The position numbers and the translations under genes are program-made. From positions 75,845 through 139,844 of the forward strand of contig CACPID010000001.1 in assembly GCA_902633965.1 (NCBI GenBank): a stretch of DNA of 64,000 nucleotides. Direction: 5' to 3'. Below the pieces are notes generated by a model. The model was not told where the DNA came from and did no database searches. It saw only the letters and a list, made by a program, of their open reading frames with translations. Each line of letters opens with the position of its first letter. Positions within the stretch are counted from its first letter, which is position 1. Source of the stretch: an uncultured Pelagibacteraceae bacterium (lineage in GTDB: Bacteria; Pseudomonadota; Alphaproteobacteria; Pelagibacterales; Pelagibacteraceae). Positions 16,754 through 27,873 of this stretch are shown here, one piece after another.

Positions 16754-18089
16754 GGATAAGGATCGAATATTTCAAAATTTATATAATGACTTAGGAGAAG
16801 ACGTAGAGTCATCCAAGAAAAGAGGAGATTGGAAAGATACTAACGAAATTATTTCAAAAGGGAGAGATTGGATAATTGACGAAATAAAATCATCTGAATT
16901 AAGAGGCAGAGGTGGAGCTGGTTTTCCAACAGGACTAAAATGGTCTTTTGCTCCAAAAGAAGTTGGTTCAAGACCGCATTATTTAGTAATCAATGCAGAT
17001 GAATCTGAGCCAGGTACTTGCAAAGATAGGGACATATTAAGATTTGAACCACATAAACTGATAGAGGGGTGTTTAATTGCTGCTTATACAGTAAATGCAC
17101 ATGTTTGTTATATTTATATCAGAGGAGAATACTATAGCGAGGGACAAAAACTGCAGAAAGCAATCGATGAGGCATATTCACAAAAGTTGATTGGAAAGAA
17201 TGCTTCAAATACAGGTTGGGATTTTGATATTTATATACATTATGGAGCAGGAGCATATATATGTGGTGAGGAAACAGCTCTGCTTGAAAGTTTAGAAGGT
17301 AAAAAAGGTCAACCAAGACTTAAACCTCCTTTCCCAGCCCTCATTGGGCTTTACGGATGCCCGACAATTATTAATAATGTAGAGACGATCGCTGTAGTTC
17401 CAACAATATTAAAAAGAGGTGCAAAATGGTTTTCAAGTTTAGGTAAACCAAAAAATACTGGTACTAAAATTTTCTGTATTTCTGGCAATGTTAATAGACC
17501 TTGCAACGTAGAAGAGGAAATGGGTATTCCATTGAAAGAATTAATAGAAAAACATGCCGGTGGTGTTATTGGTGGTTGGGAAAATCTTAAAGCTATTATA
17601 CCTGGTGGTTCCTCAATGCCTATGCTTCCAAAAGAAATTTGTGAGACTATTAAAATGGATTTTGACTCTTTAGTTGAACAAAAAAGTGGCCTAGGAACGG
17701 CTGGAATTGTTGTTATCAATAAAGACCAAGACATAATTCAATGTATGGCTAGGATCGCAAGATTTTATAAACATGAAAGTTGTGGACAGTGTACTCCATG
17801 CAGAGAGGGGTCTGGCTGGATGTGGAGAATGCTTGAGAGAATGGCAAAAGGCGAAGCCTCAAGAGAGGAAGTTGATATGCTTATGGACGTCACAAAACAA
17901 ATTGAAGGACATACAATTTGTGCTTTTGGAGAAGGCTCATCATGGCCTGTTCAAGGATTATTAAGACATTTCAAAAAAGAAATTGTAAAAAGAAATAATT
18001 TTAATCCACTTGTAAATAAAGATAATAAAATTCCGTACCTTGTAGATCAACATTTATTAGAGAATGACAATGCTGAAATTAAAAGTTAA
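16746..18089 (+). CDS. nuoF: NADH-quinone oxidoreductase subunit F (NADH and FMN binding)
   Basis: 447 aa, 51-kDa subunit. The glycine-rich NADH site [13 protein letters not shown] and the FMN-site region [13 protein letters not shown] are present. Cluster N3 is bound by C346, C349 and C352 (ESCGQCTPC) plus C392 (TICAFGEG), the usual 40-residue spacing. It takes electrons from NADH. Its 3' end overlaps the nuoG start by about 20-26 bases in another frame. Confidence 0.98.
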   Translation: MLEDKDRIFQNLYNDLGEDVESSKKRGDWKDTNEIISKGRDWIIDEIKSSELRGRGGAGFPTGLKWSFAPKEVGSRPHYLVINADESEPGTCKDRDILRFEPHKLIEGCLIAAYTVNAHVCYIYIRGEYYSEGQKLQKAIDEAYSQKLIGKNASNTGWDFDIYIHYGAGAYICGEETALLESLEGKKGQPRLKPPFPALIGLYGCPTIINNVETIAVVPTILKRGAKWFSSLGKPKNTGTKIFCISGNVNRPCNVEEEMGIPLKELIEKHAGGVIGGWENLKAIIPGGSSMPMLPKEICETIKMDFDSLVEQKSGLGTAGIVVINKDQDIIQCMARIARFYKHESCGQCTPCREGSGWMWRMLERMAKGEASREEVDMLMDVTKQIEGHTICAFGEGSSWPVQGLLRHFKKEIVKRNNFNPLVNKDNKIPYLVDQHLLENDNAEIKS

Positions 18090-20097
18090 TGACAAAGATA
18101 TCGAGATAGAGGAAGGTTTAACCGTCTTACAGGCATGTGAACAAGCCGGCGTTGAAATACCAAGATTCTGTTATCATGAAAAACTATCAATAGCAGGTAA
18201 TTGTCGGATGTGTTTAGTAGAGATGGAAAAATCACCTAAACCGATTGCTTCTTGTGCGATGCCCGCCGCAGAGGGAATGAATATTAAAACAAATACACCT
18301 CTAGTGGAAAAAGCAAGAAAAGGTGTAATGGAGTTTTTGTTAGCAAATCATCCATTAGACTGTCCAGTGTGTGATCAGGGCGGGGAGTGTGATCTACAAG
18401 ATCAGTCAATGTATTACGGAATTGACAAGTCAAGATTTAAAGAAAATAAAAGATTTGTTCCAGAGAAATATATGGGTCCTCTTATTAAGACACAAATGAC
18501 TAGATGTATTCATTGCACAAGATGTGTAAGGTTTGCTACAGAAGTTGCTGGCATTCCTGAACTTGGAGCAATAGGAAGAGGTGAAGATATGCAAATTACC
18601 ACTTATCTTGAAAAAGCGATGGAATCTGAATTATCTGGAAATGTAATTGATCTTTGTCCAGTTGGGGCATTAACATCTAAACCTTACGTATTTGAAGCTA
18701 GACCTTGGGAGTTAAAAAAAACTGAAACAATAGATGTAATGGATGCAGTAGGATCGAACATTAGAGTAGATACTTATGGATGGGAAGTAAAAAGGGTTTT
18801 ACCTAGAATAAATGAAGAAATAAATGAAGAATGGATTTCTGACAAAACACGTTATGCATGCGATGGTCTAAAAAGTCAAAGATTAGATCACCCTTTAAAA
18901 AAAATTAATAACGAATTTAAAAAAATTTCTTGGAAAGAAGCTTATGAAACTATCGCAGAACAAATTAAAATTACTTCATCTGATAAAATAGCAGGATTTA
19001 TTGGAGATTTAACCAATATGGAAACAATGTTTGTGACAAAAGAGTTTTTTGAAAAAACAATTAAATCAAAAAACTTAGAAGCAAGAGATGATAATACTTA
19101 TATTAATACTGAAGAGAGGACTAATTATTTATTTAATAGTCAAATTAACGGTATAGAAGAAGCAGATTTTATTCTATTGATTGGTGTTAATCCAAGACTT
19201 GAAGCAACAATGTTAAACGCAAGAATTAGAAAAAATTATGTAGTAAACAAAACAGAAATTTATTCAATTGGTGATGTAGGAGATCAAACATATCCATATA
19301 AAAAACTTTCAGCAGAAACAAAAATTATTAAAGAAATATATGAAAATAAATCAGAAATAAGTAAGAAAATTTTAGACTCTAAAAAACCCTTAGTAATAAT
19401 TGGAAACTCAGCTTTAAATTTAAAATCTGGAAAATTTATATTTGAAAATATTAAAAAATTTTTGGTTGATAATAAAAAAATCACAGATGAATGGAATCCA
19501 CTTAATATACTTCCAGTTAATGCATCATCTGTAGGTAGTTACGATCTAAATTTGGTTAACAATGAAGAAAATCTAACATTAAAAAAATTAAAAGAAAATG
19601 ATTTTGAAATAGTATTTTTAATTGGTCAAGATAACCTTAAATTTAAAAAAAAAGCTGAATTTATAGTTTACATTGGAAGTCATGGGGATAATGGTGCTGA
19701 AATTGCAGATGTAATTCTTCCAGGCGCTACTTATACAGAACAAGACGGATTTTTTACAAATTTAGAGGGAAAATTACAGAAAGCTTATAGAGCATCATTT
19801 CCGCCAGGGGAAGCAAAAGAGGATTATAAAATTTTAAATGAATTGTCTGAACTTTTGAAAAGAAAAAAACTATTTCAGAATAAGGACGAACTTATTGATA
19901 ATCTTCTTAATTATTTAGATTTAAATCAAAAGAAAATACAATCAAAAAACTTTTCTTCTGTAGATTATATAGATGAAAAAATAATAATTAATCCAATAGA
20001 TTACTATTATTCAAATGTTATAGCCAGAGCGTCAAAAACAATGTCAGAGTGTAGAAGTATTAAAACTGATCTAAAAAAAACAGGCACAGAAGGATAG
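18064..20097 (+). CDS. nuoG: NADH-quinone oxidoreductase subunit G
   Basis: 677 aa, 75-kDa subunit. Iron-sulfur ligands read in order: [2Fe-2S] C36, C47, C50, C64; N5 H96, C100, C103, C109; N4 C148, C151, C154, C198. The extra N7 cluster cysteines of enteric NuoG are not evident. The C-terminal part is the degenerate molybdopterin-oxidoreductase-like domain and is the most variable part of the operon. Start could be ATG 18064 or 18070, both inside nuoF; the second gives MLKLKVND, the more usual beginning. Confidence 0.96.
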   Translation: MTMLKLKVNDKDIEIEEGLTVLQACEQAGVEIPRFCYHEKLSIAGNCRMCLVEMEKSPKPIASCAMPAAEGMNIKTNTPLVEKARKGVMEFLLANHPLDCPVCDQGGECDLQDQSMYYGIDKSRFKENKRFVPEKYMGPLIKTQMTRCIHCTRCVRFATEVAGIPELGAIGRGEDMQITTYLEKAMESELSGNVIDLCPVGALTSKPYVFEARPWELKKTETIDVMDAVGSNIRVDTYGWEVKRVLPRINEEINEEWISDKTRYACDGLKSQRLDHPLKKINNEFKKISWKEAYETIAEQIKITSSDKIAGFIGDLTNMETMFVTKEFFEKTIKSKNLEARDDNTYINTEERTNYLFNSQINGIEEADFILLIGVNPRLEATMLNARIRKNYVVNKTEIYSIGDVGDQTYPYKKLSAETKIIKEIYENKSEISKKILDSKKPLVIIGNSALNLKSGKFIFENIKKFLVDNKKITDEWNPLNILPVNASSVGSYDLNLVNNEENLTLKKLKENDFEIVFLIGQDNLKFKKKAEFIVYIGSHGDNGAEIADVILPGATYTEQDGFFTNLEGKLQKAYRASFPPGEAKEDYKILNELSELLKRKKLFQNKDELIDNLLNYLDLNQKKIQSKNFSSVDYIDEKIIINPIDYYYSNVIARASKTMSECRSIKTDLKKTGTEG

Positions 20098-21099
20098 ATG
20101 CAAGATTATTTTATAATTTTAGCCTCTGAGATTTACAAAATTTTATTTTTATTGATTCCAGTTCTAGTTACCGTAGCAATGATTGTTTGGCTAGACAGAA
20201 GAGTGTGGGCATTTGTTCAAAAAAGAAGAGGTCCTAATGTAGTTGGTCCGTTTGGACTACTACAATCACTAGCAGATGCTCTTAAATATATATTTAAGGA
20301 AGTAATAATACCTGCAAGCTCAAATAAAGTAATTTTCATATTAGCACCAATTGTTACAATGACGTTGGCACTTATAGCTTGGGCAGTAATACCTTTTAGT
20401 GATGAATTTGTTTTAGCCGATATTAATGTCGGAATATTATATATCTTTGCTGTTTCCTCACTTGGTGTTTATGGAATAATTATGGGAGGTTGGGCCTCAA
20501 ATTCAAAGTATCCTTTTTTAGGTTCAATAAGATCAGCTGCCCAGATGGTATCTTATGAGGTATCGATTGGTGTTATAATAATTAATGTATTGTTATGTGT
20601 TGGGTCTCTAAATTTAAGTGACATTGTTTTAGCTCAAGAAAAAATTTGGTTTGTAATACCTTTATTTCCAATGTTTGTGATTTTTTTTATATCAGCACTT
20701 GCAGAAACAAATAGACCACCATTTGATTTACCTGAAGCTGAGGCGGAACTTGTAGCAGGTTATCAAACAGAATACTCCGGAATGATGTATGCAATGTTTT
20801 GGTTAGGGGAATATGCAAATATACTTTTAATGTGTGCATTAGGTTCTATATTATTTTTGGGTGGATGGTTATCTCCAATAAATATGTACCCATTTGATAT
20901 AGTGCCCAGTCCTTTATGGTTAATTCTCAAAATTCTCTTTTTATTTATATTATTTGCACTAGTTAAAGCTATCGTACCAAGATATAGATATGATCAATTA
21001 ATGAAGCTAGGTTGGAAAATATTCCTTCCATTTTCTTTAATTTGGGTGGTTTTAACAGCAGGGTATTTAATGTATTTTGATTTATTACCGACGGTTTAA
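20098..21099 (+). CDS. nuoH: NADH-quinone oxidoreductase subunit H
   Basis: 333 aa membrane subunit with about eight helices at the base of the peripheral arm. The quinone-channel motif [20 protein letters not shown] near the N-terminus and [20 protein letters not shown] in the third loop are both intact. It connects quinone reduction to the proton pumps. The ATG directly follows the nuoG stop. Confidence 0.98.
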   Translation: MQDYFIILASEIYKILFLLIPVLVTVAMIVWLDRRVWAFVQKRRGPNVVGPFGLLQSLADALKYIFKEVIIPASSNKVIFILAPIVTMTLALIAWAVIPFSDEFVLADINVGILYIFAVSSLGVYGIIMGGWASNSKYPFLGSIRSAAQMVSYEVSIGVIIINVLLCVGSLNLSDIVLAQEKIWFVIPLFPMFVIFFISALAETNRPPFDLPEAEAELVAGYQTEYSGMMYAMFWLGEYANILLMCALGSILFLGGWLSPINMYPFDIVPSPLWLILKILFLFILFALVKAIVPRYRYDQLMKLGWKIFLPFSLIWVVLTAGYLMYFDLLPTV

Positions 21100-21101
21100 T
21101 T

Positions 21102-21587
21102 ATGAATTTACGAAGAATATTTAAAACAGTATTTATGGTAGACTTTATCACTGGTCTATCAATGGCTATTAAAGAATTATTTAAAGAGAAAAAAACAATT
21201 AATTATCCTTTTGAAAAAGGAAAGATCAGCCCAAGGTTTCGGGGGGAGCATGCCCTAAGAAGATATCCTAATGGTGAGGAAAGATGTATTGCTTGCAAAT
21301 TATGCGAAGCAGTTTGTCCAGCTCAAGCTATAACTATCGAGTCAACTGAAAGAGCTGACGGGAGTAGAAAAACAACAAGGTATGATATTGACATGTTAAA
21401 ATGTATTTATTGCGGTTTATGTGAAGAGTCGTGCCCTGTGGATGCAATTGTTCAAGGACCAAATTTTGAATTTGCTACAGAAACAAGAGAGGAACTATAT
21501 TATAATAAGGAAAAATTGTTAGAAAACGGAGATCGTTGGGAGAGTGTATTAGCGGCTAACATTAAAGCTGATAATCCCTATAGATAA
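21102..21587 (+). CDS. nuoI: NADH-quinone oxidoreductase subunit I
   Basis: 161 aa, 23-kDa ferredoxin-like subunit with two [4Fe-4S] clusters, N6a and N6b: C62, C65, C68, C72 and C101, C104, C107, C111 in two CxxCxxCxxxCP motifs. A short amphipathic N-terminal helix anchors it. It passes electrons toward NuoB. It starts two bases after nuoH and overlaps nuoJ by one base. Confidence 0.98.
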   Translation: MNLRRIFKTVFMVDFITGLSMAIKELFKEKKTINYPFEKGKISPRFRGEHALRRYPNGEERCIACKLCEAVCPAQAITIESTERADGSRKTTRYDIDMLKCIYCGLCEESCPVDAIVQGPNFEFATETREELYYNKEKLLENGDRWESVLAANIKADNPYR

Positions 21588-22216
21588 TGATAGCTCACGC
21601 AATTTTTTTTTATATATTTTCTTTTATAGCCATTATCTCAGCAGTAATGGTAACTGTTTCAAAAAATACAGTTCACTCAGTTTTTTTTTTAATTTTAGAT
21701 TTTATTAGTATCTCATGTTTATTTATTATGATTGGTGCAGAGTTTTTGGGAATGATTATGCTAATTGTATATGTTGGCGCTGTTGCAGTACTATTTTTAT
21801 TTGTTGTTATGATGTTAAATGTAGCACATCAAAAAAATACATTTTTTAAGTCAACTCATGGATCAAGACACATACCTATTGGACTACTAGTAAGTCTAAT
21901 TATTTTTTTTGAATTAGTAATAGTAGTTGGTGGCTGGAAATATAAACCTGATTTAATAAATAGTATTTCTTTAGAAATAAGCGAGGTCTCAAACACTCAC
22001 TCAATAGGATATGTTCTATATACAGATTATATACATTTATTTCAGCTCTCTGGTATGATTCTGTTAGTTGCTATGATTGGAGCAATTATTTTAACTTATA
22101 GAAAAAGAGAAGGTTTAAAAAGGCAAAGTTATTTTAGTCAAATTTCAAGAGAAAAAGGTGATGGCGTAGATTTAGTAGATGTTGAGAAAAATAAAGGAGT
22201 AAAAATTGATGTTTGA
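21587..22216 (+). CDS. nuoJ: NADH-quinone oxidoreductase subunit J
   Basis: 209 aa with five membrane helices. The third helix contains the family motif [21 protein letters not shown], seen as the segment just before NVAHQ. This pi-bulge helix takes part in coupling. The hydrophilic tail ends [12 protein letters not shown] and overlaps the nuoK start by eight bases. Confidence 0.96.
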   Translation: MIAHAIFFYIFSFIAIISAVMVTVSKNTVHSVFFLILDFISISCLFIMIGAEFLGMIMLIVYVGAVAVLFLFVVMMLNVAHQKNTFFKSTHGSRHIPIGLLVSLIIFFELVIVVGGWKYKPDLINSISLEISEVSNTHSIGYVLYTDYIHLFQLSGMILLVAMIGAIILTYRKREGLKRQSYFSQISREKGDGVDLVDVEKNKGVKIDV

Positions 22217-22520
22217 AATTGGTCTTGGTCATTATTTAACACTCGGGGCAGTTATATTTACTATTGGAGTAGTTGGAATTTTTTTAAATAGAAAAAATAT
22301 TATTGTGATTTTAATGAGTATTGAACTAATTTTGTTATCAGTAAATATAAACCTTGTTTCATTCTCAATTTTTATTAATGATTTGAGTGGTCAGATATTT
22401 ACATTATTTATCCTTACTGTTGCAGCAGCAGAAGCAGCAATAGGTCTTGCAATAATAGTTGTATATTACAGAAATGCTGGAACTATACGTGTAGAGGAAA
22501 TAGACAAATTAAAAGGTTAA
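22209..22520 (+). CDS. nuoK: NADH-quinone oxidoreductase subunit K
   Basis: 103 aa with three helices. It starts [20 protein letters not shown] 22209 is preferred over the in-frame TTG three bases earlier. The conserved membrane glutamates are present in [11 protein letters not shown] and [11 protein letters not shown]. It is an antiporter-related subunit (MrpC-like) linking NuoJ and NuoA to the pumps. Confidence 0.96.
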   Translation: MFEIGLGHYLTLGAVIFTIGVVGIFLNRKNIIVILMSIELILLSVNINLVSFSIFINDLSGQIFTLFILTVAAAEAAIGLAIIVVYYRNAGTIRVEEIDKLKG

Positions 22521-22521
22521 A

Positions 22522-24435
22522 ATGGAATACCTAATATTATTTTTACCATTGATAGGTGCAATCATATCTGGTTTTTTTGGAAATAAGATTGGAGATAGAT
22601 TTTCAGAAATATTAACTTGCTTATTTACAACAACAGCAGCGATTTTATCTATTATTATTTTCTATAAGGTTATCTTAGATGGGTATGAAAATAATATAGT
22701 ATTATTTAAATGGATTTATTCTGGTACTCTAGATGTAAATTGGTCGATAAAAATTGATGCTTTGTCATCAGTAATGCTGGTGGTTGTTACGTTTGTATCA
22801 TCATTAGTTCATATTTATTCCATTGGTTACATGTCTCATGACCCAAATAAACCAAGGTTTATGTGTTATTTATCCTTATTTACATTTTCAATGTTAGCGC
22901 TAGTAACTGCAGATAATTTTTTACAATTATTTTTTGGTTGGGAAGGAGTAGGTTTATGCTCTTATTTACTGATTGGATTCTGGTTTAAAAAAGAAACTGC
23001 AAATAATGCAGCAATAAAAGCCTTTTTAGTAAATAGGGTGGGTGATTTTGGTTTAGCATTAGGTGTTTTCTTAATCTTTTACTATTTTGGAACTGTAAAT
23101 TTTGATGTTGTATTTGAACAAATTCCTAAAATTGACAAAACAAGTATTAATTTTTTAGGAGTAAATTTTAATGCAGTGGATTTAATTTGTTTGTTACTTT
23201 TCATTGGAGCAATGGGAAAATCTGCCCAAATTTTCTTACATACTTGGTTACCCGATGCCATGGAAGGGCCGACACCCGTATCTGCACTTATACATGCAGC
23301 CACAATGGTAACAGCTGGTGTTTTTTTAGTTGTTAGATGTTCACCAATTTATGAATATTCAGAATTAATTTTGGCATTTATAACTATAATCGGTATGACA
23401 ACCGCAATTTTTGCTGCAAGCATTGCTTTAGTTCAAGATGATATTAAAAAAATAATTGCCTATTCGACCTGTAGTCAATTAGGTTATATGTTCTTTGCTG
23501 CTGGTGTTGGTGCATATAATGTTGCTATGTTTCACCTATTTACACATGCTTTTTTTAAAGCTTTATTATTTCTAGGATCAGGTTCAGTTATTCATTCTTT
23601 TAAAGATGAACAAAATATAAACTTAATGGGAGGTGTCTGGAAAAAGCTACCTGTAACATATTCTTTAATGATCGTTGGCACATTAGCATTAACAGGATTT
23701 CCTTTTTTATCAGGATTTTATTCAAAAGATGCAATTATTGAGTTTGCTTACTTAAGTGGGAGTAATGTTGGATATTATGCAGCATCAATTGGAATACTTA
23801 CGGCTTTATTAACATCTATTTACTCTTGGCGGTTGATGTTTAAAACATTTCACGGAACTTATGAAAATAAAGATATAAAAATAGATGAGATGCATGAATC
23901 GCCTTTAGTGATGATTGTGCCTTTATTTATTTTAGCTTTAGGTGCAATTGGTTCAGGTTACTTATTCAAAGAGCTTTTTATAGGCTATAATAGCTCAGCT
24001 AATTTTTGGGGAAACTCTATATTTTTTTTAGAGCCCTTAAGTCAAAATCATCCACCCAAATGGTTCATTTTGCTTACACCAATATTAGTTGTTTTAACAA
24101 TTCCGTTTTCATATATTTTATTTGTTAAAAATAAAGATTTACTAATAAATTTCGTTTCAACGAACCGACCACTCTACCAATTTCTAAAAAATAAATGGTA
24201 CTTTGATGAGTTATATGATTTTTTATTTGTAAGATTTTTTAAATTTATTGGAAAATTCTTTTGGAAAAAAATTGATGGAGCTGTAATAGATAAATTTGGA
24301 CCTGATGGTATTTCAAATGTAATAAAATTTTTATCAAATAAAGCTGTCAAATTTCAAACCGGTTATGTATATCAATACGCTTTTGTAATGCTAATAGGTT
24401 TTTCAATTTTATTAACAATTTTAATTGTAAAATAA
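22522..24435 (+). CDS. nuoL: NADH-quinone oxidoreductase subunit L
   Basis: 637 aa, the distal antiporter-like proton pump with 14 or more helices and a long C-terminal lateral helix. Conserved features: WEGVGLCSYLLIGFW (pump glutamate), the broken helix region GAMGKSAQIFLHTWLPDAM with its lysine, GPTPVSALIHAATMVTAGV, and a C-terminal YFDELYDF. It starts one base after nuoK and shares one base with nuoM. Confidence 0.98.
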   Translation: MEYLILFLPLIGAIISGFFGNKIGDRFSEILTCLFTTTAAILSIIIFYKVILDGYENNIVLFKWIYSGTLDVNWSIKIDALSSVMLVVVTFVSSLVHIYSIGYMSHDPNKPRFMCYLSLFTFSMLALVTADNFLQLFFGWEGVGLCSYLLIGFWFKKETANNAAIKAFLVNRVGDFGLALGVFLIFYYFGTVNFDVVFEQIPKIDKTSINFLGVNFNAVDLICLLLFIGAMGKSAQIFLHTWLPDAMEGPTPVSALIHAATMVTAGVFLVVRCSPIYEYSELILAFITIIGMTTAIFAASIALVQDDIKKIIAYSTCSQLGYMFFAAGVGAYNVAMFHLFTHAFFKALLFLGSGSVIHSFKDEQNINLMGGVWKKLPVTYSLMIVGTLALTGFPFLSGFYSKDAIIEFAYLSGSNVGYYAASIGILTALLTSIYSWRLMFKTFHGTYENKDIKIDEMHESPLVMIVPLFILALGAIGSGYLFKELFIGYNSSANFWGNSIFFLEPLSQNHPPKWFILLTPILVVLTIPFSYILFVKNKDLLINFVSTNRPLYQFLKNKWYFDELYDFLFVRFFKFIGKFFWKKIDGAVIDKFGPDGISNVIKFLSNKAVKFQTGYVYQYAFVMLIGFSILLTILIVK

Positions 24436-25931
24436 TGAATATACCGATTTTATCGTCTTTAATATTTTTACCTACAATTGGAGCAATATTTATCTTTTTT
24501 TCTAGATCTAAAAATGAAAAATATAATAGTAGCAAATATGTTGCATTATTTATAACTATAGCAAATTTTTTTCTCTCTATATATTTGTGGTTAATTTTTG
24601 ATCAATCAACATCAGATTTTCAATTTGTAGAAACTAGAGAATGGATCCCTGGTTTTATAAATTACAAAGTAGGTGTTGATGGTATTTCTATTTTGTTTAT
24701 TATTTTAACAACATTTATAACACCTATATGCGTTGTATCAGTCAATAAAACAATTAAGTCACGTCTAAAAGATTTTTTAATATCGATTTTACTTCTTGAA
24801 ACTTTAATGATCGGAGTTTTTTGCTCTCTTGACCTAGTAATTTTCTACTTATTTTTTGAAGGCGGCTTAATACCAATGTTTCTCATAATAGGAATTTGGG
24901 GCGGTGAGAGAAGAGTGTATTCTGCTTTTAAGTTTTTTTTGTTTACACTTTTAGGATCTGTTTTGATGTTAGTAGCAATAATATCTATTTATTGGCTAAC
25001 AGGCACAACTGATGTTGAGAAACTTTATGAAATTGGTATTGATGCAAAATACCAAAATTTATTATGGCTTGCATTTTTTAGTTCATTTGCCGTTAAAACT
25101 CCTATGTGGCCTGTGCACACATGGTTACCCGATGCCCATGTTGAAGCACCTACAGCTGGGTCTGTTATATTAGCAGCAATTCTTCTTAAAATGGCAGGTT
25201 ATGGATTTATAAGATTTTCAATTGGATTATTTCCAATTGGGTCAGAATATTTTGTACCATTAGTATTTATCTTAAGTTTGATAGCTATAATTTATACATC
25301 ATTGGTAGCTCTAATGCAGGAAGATATGAAAAAATTGATTGCTTATTCTTCAGTAGCACACATGGGTTTTGTCACATTAGGCATATTCACTCTTACTCAA
25401 CAAGGTTTAGAAGGAAGCATTTTTCAAATGGTAAGTCATGGATTAGTGTCAGCAGCTTTATTTCTTTGTGTAGGTGTAGTTTATGAAAGAATGCATACAA
25501 GATTGATAAAAGATTATGGTGGCTTAGTATCAATAATGCCAAAATATGCAATTGTTTTTATGATATTTGCATTAGGTTCTTTAAGCCTTCCTGGTACAAG
25601 TGGATTTATCGGTGAGTTTTTAATCTTAATGGGGGCTTTCAAAAAAAACTTTTTGGTAGCAACGGTTGCAAGTCTTGGTGTAATTTTAGGTGCTGCATAT
25701 ATACTTTGGTTATATAAAAGAGTTATTTTTGGAAAAATAAAAAATCAGGAAGTTACAAAAATGCTAGATTTAAATAAATATGAGATATTAATTCTTTGGA
25801 GTTTAGCAGTACCAATTATTTTTTTTGGTTTTTATCCTGAACCTTTAATAAATACCATGGAGGTTTCAATTAATAATTTAATTGACATGTATAATTCAAA
25901 TTTATCAAATAATATTGTAATGAGTAAATGA
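24435..25931 (+). CDS. nuoM: NADH-quinone oxidoreductase subunit M
   Basis: 498 aa antiporter-like proton pump. It shows FFEGGLIPMFLIIGIWGG with the pump glutamate, KTPMWPVHTWLPDAHVEAPT with the essential lysine, and AYSSVAHMGFV. The length is normal. It overlaps nuoL by one base and nuoN by four (ATGA at 25928-25931). Confidence 0.98.
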   Translation: MNIPILSSLIFLPTIGAIFIFFSRSKNEKYNSSKYVALFITIANFFLSIYLWLIFDQSTSDFQFVETREWIPGFINYKVGVDGISILFIILTTFITPICVVSVNKTIKSRLKDFLISILLLETLMIGVFCSLDLVIFYLFFEGGLIPMFLIIGIWGGERRVYSAFKFFLFTLLGSVLMLVAIISIYWLTGTTDVEKLYEIGIDAKYQNLLWLAFFSSFAVKTPMWPVHTWLPDAHVEAPTAGSVILAAILLKMAGYGFIRFSIGLFPIGSEYFVPLVFILSLIAIIYTSLVALMQEDMKKLIAYSSVAHMGFVTLGIFTLTQQGLEGSIFQMVSHGLVSAALFLCVGVVYERMHTRLIKDYGGLVSIMPKYAIVFMIFALGSLSLPGTSGFIGEFLILMGAFKKNFLVATVASLGVILGAAYILWLYKRVIFGKIKNQEVTKMLDLNKYEILILWSLAVPIIFFGFYPEPLINTMEVSINNLIDMYNSNLSNNIVMSK

Positions 25932-27346
25932 ATATTGATTTAAATCTTATATTACCAGAAATATTCTTATCACTTTCAATAATGTCTTTGTTAATGATTG
26001 GAGTTTTTAAAAAAAAAAGTTCTAATCTAATATTTAACTTATCAATATTAACTTTATTTATTCTTGCAGCTTTAATTTTAAATTTATCCTCAGTCAATAA
26101 AATTTTAATTTTCAACAATAGTTATGTGATAGATGATATTGCCAATTTTATGAAAATATTGACAGCCATATCTGCAATTTTTGTTTTATCTATTTCGACA
26201 GATTTTTTGAAGAGTTTAAAAATTTACCAAATTGAATATCCAATTTTAATTCTCTGTTCGATACTTGGTATGATGGTTATGATAAGCTCAAATGATTTAA
26301 TTGTTTTTTATATTGGCCTGGAACTTCAATCTCTTGCTCTATATGTTCTTGCTGCCTTTAATAGAGATAATGTTTTATCTTCAGAGTCGGGGTTAAAATA
26401 TTTTGTATTAAGCGCATTATCCTCTGGTTTATTACTTTATGGCTGTTCATTAATATATGGTTTTACAGGTTCAACAAATTTTAATGAAATAGCGAACAAC
26501 ACAAACCAAGTTCCTTATGGTTTAACGTTTGGAATTGTTTTTATATTAGTTGGTCTAGCATTTAAAATTTCAGCTGTGCCGTTTCACATGTGGGCACCCG
26601 ACGTTTATCAAGGTTCACCAACATCTGTCACATTATTTTTTGCTTTAGTTCCAAAAATAGCAGCGACATGTGTATTTATAAGATTTTTATACGTACCCTT
26701 TGTAAATATGATTGAACAATGGCAAATGATAATAATATTTATTTCAATAGCTTCAATGATTTTTGGAGCTGTAGCTGCAATTGGCCAAAAAAATTTAAAA
26801 AGACTTATAGCTTACAGTTCTATAGGGCATATGGGCTATTCACTTGCAGGGATTGCCACAGGAAGTAGCGAAGGTGCACAAAGTACAATAATTTATATAA
26901 CAATTTATGTGATCATGAATCTAGCACTGTTTTGCTGTTTATTTATGTTAAAAAGAAATAATGAATATTTCGAAAATATTGAAGATCTATCTGGTCTTTC
27001 TAAAAATCATCCGATTTTATCTCTATCTTTATTAATCATATTATTTTCATTAGCTGGAATTCCACCGTTAGCAGGATTCTTTGCAAAATTTTATATTTTT
27101 ATGGCAGTTATAGAGCAATCAATGTTTTTTTTAGCAATAATCGGTTTATTATCAACAGTTGTCGCGGCTTTTTATTATTTGAGAATAATTAAAATTATAT
27201 ATTTTGATCCAAGCAAAGAAAAATATGACTCTAATCATAGTTTAGGATTAAGAATATCCTTGATTGTGTCTACTATTTTTTTAGTTTTTTACTTCACATA
27301 TCCAAACAGCCTTTTAGGAATAATTTCAAAAATTAATATCATTTAA
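25928..27346 (+). CDS. nuoN: NADH-quinone oxidoreductase subunit N
   Basis: 472 aa antiporter-like pump. Motifs: YIGLELQSLALYVLAAFNR, FKISAVPFHMWAPDVYQGSP with the lysine, and AYSSIGHMGY. It closes the nuoA-N set, which runs about 13.9 kb without interruption. The last base of its stop is the first base of the birA start, so birA and the genes after it probably belong to the same long transcript. Confidence 0.98.
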   Translation: MNIDLNLILPEIFLSLSIMSLLMIGVFKKKSSNLIFNLSILTLFILAALILNLSSVNKILIFNNSYVIDDIANFMKILTAISAIFVLSISTDFLKSLKIYQIEYPILILCSILGMMVMISSNDLIVFYIGLELQSLALYVLAAFNRDNVLSSESGLKYFVLSALSSGLLLYGCSLIYGFTGSTNFNEIANNTNQVPYGLTFGIVFILVGLAFKISAVPFHMWAPDVYQGSPTSVTLFFALVPKIAATCVFIRFLYVPFVNMIEQWQMIIIFISIASMIFGAVAAIGQKNLKRLIAYSSIGHMGYSLAGIATGSSEGAQSTIIYITIYVIMNLALFCCLFMLKRNNEYFENIEDLSGLSKNHPILSLSLLIILFSLAGIPPLAGFFAKFYIFMAVIEQSMFFLAIIGLLSTVVAAFYYLRIIKIIYFDPSKEKYDSNHSLGLRISLIVSTIFLVFYFTYPNSLLGIISKINII

Positions 27347-27873
27347 TGGTAATTAAAAAATATTATTTTAAAAAAATTAAAAGTACTAATGATCAAGCAA
27401 TTAAAATGATTAAAAGAGGTTTAAGTAAAGGTATTATAATTACTGAGGAACAGACTGATGGTAGAGGTCAGCATGGGAATAAATGGATTTCATTAAAAGG
27501 GAATTTGTTTATGACAATTTTTTTTGAAATTAACAAAAAAGGAAAAATTTCTGAATTAACTAAATTTAACTTAAAATTAATAAAAAGAGTAATACAAAAA
27601 TATATAAAAAAAAAATTAACAATTAAGTATCCAAATGACATACTTATTAATGAAAAAAAAATTTGTGGGATACTTCAAGAGGTAATTTTTTTTAAACTTA
27701 AAAAACTAATGATTGTTGGAATTGGAATAAATGTAAAAAAATCTCCAAGAATCAATAAATATAAAACAACATTTATAAACGAGCATACTATGGAAAAAAT
27801 AGATAAAATGTCTGTTATAAAAAATATACAAAAAATATTTGAAAAAAATATAAGGTTTTATAAATGTATTTAA
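27346..27873 (+). CDS. birA: Biotin--[acetyl-CoA-carboxylase] ligase, short form
   Basis: 175 aa, the catalytic core only. It joins biotin to the carboxyl carrier protein through biotinyl-AMP. Visible motifs: the nucleotide-binding loop TDGRGQHGNKW at 37-47 (GRGxxG, where many enzymes have GRGRRG), KYPNDILIN at 94-102 and KKICGILQE at 104-112 with the biotin-site lysine. There is no N-terminal winged-helix, so it cannot act as the biotin repressor. The usual C-terminal SH3-like domain seems largely missing compared with 230-260 aa relatives. It overlaps nuoN by one base and coaX by ten. Confidence 0.88.
   Translation: MVIKKYYFKKIKSTNDQAIKMIKRGLSKGIIITEEQTDGRGQHGNKWISLKGNLFMTIFFEINKKGKISELTKFNLKLIKRVIQKYIKKKLTIKYPNDILINEKKICGILQEVIFFKLKKLMIVGIGINVKKSPRINKYKTTFINEHTMEKIDKMSVIKNIQKIFEKNIRFYKCI

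Noticed and set aside
18064-20097. Possibility that NuoG belongs to a formate dehydrogenase-like complex
   Set aside because: The first 200 residues have the exact complex I Fe-S ligand pattern and the gene lies inside a full nuoA-N operon.
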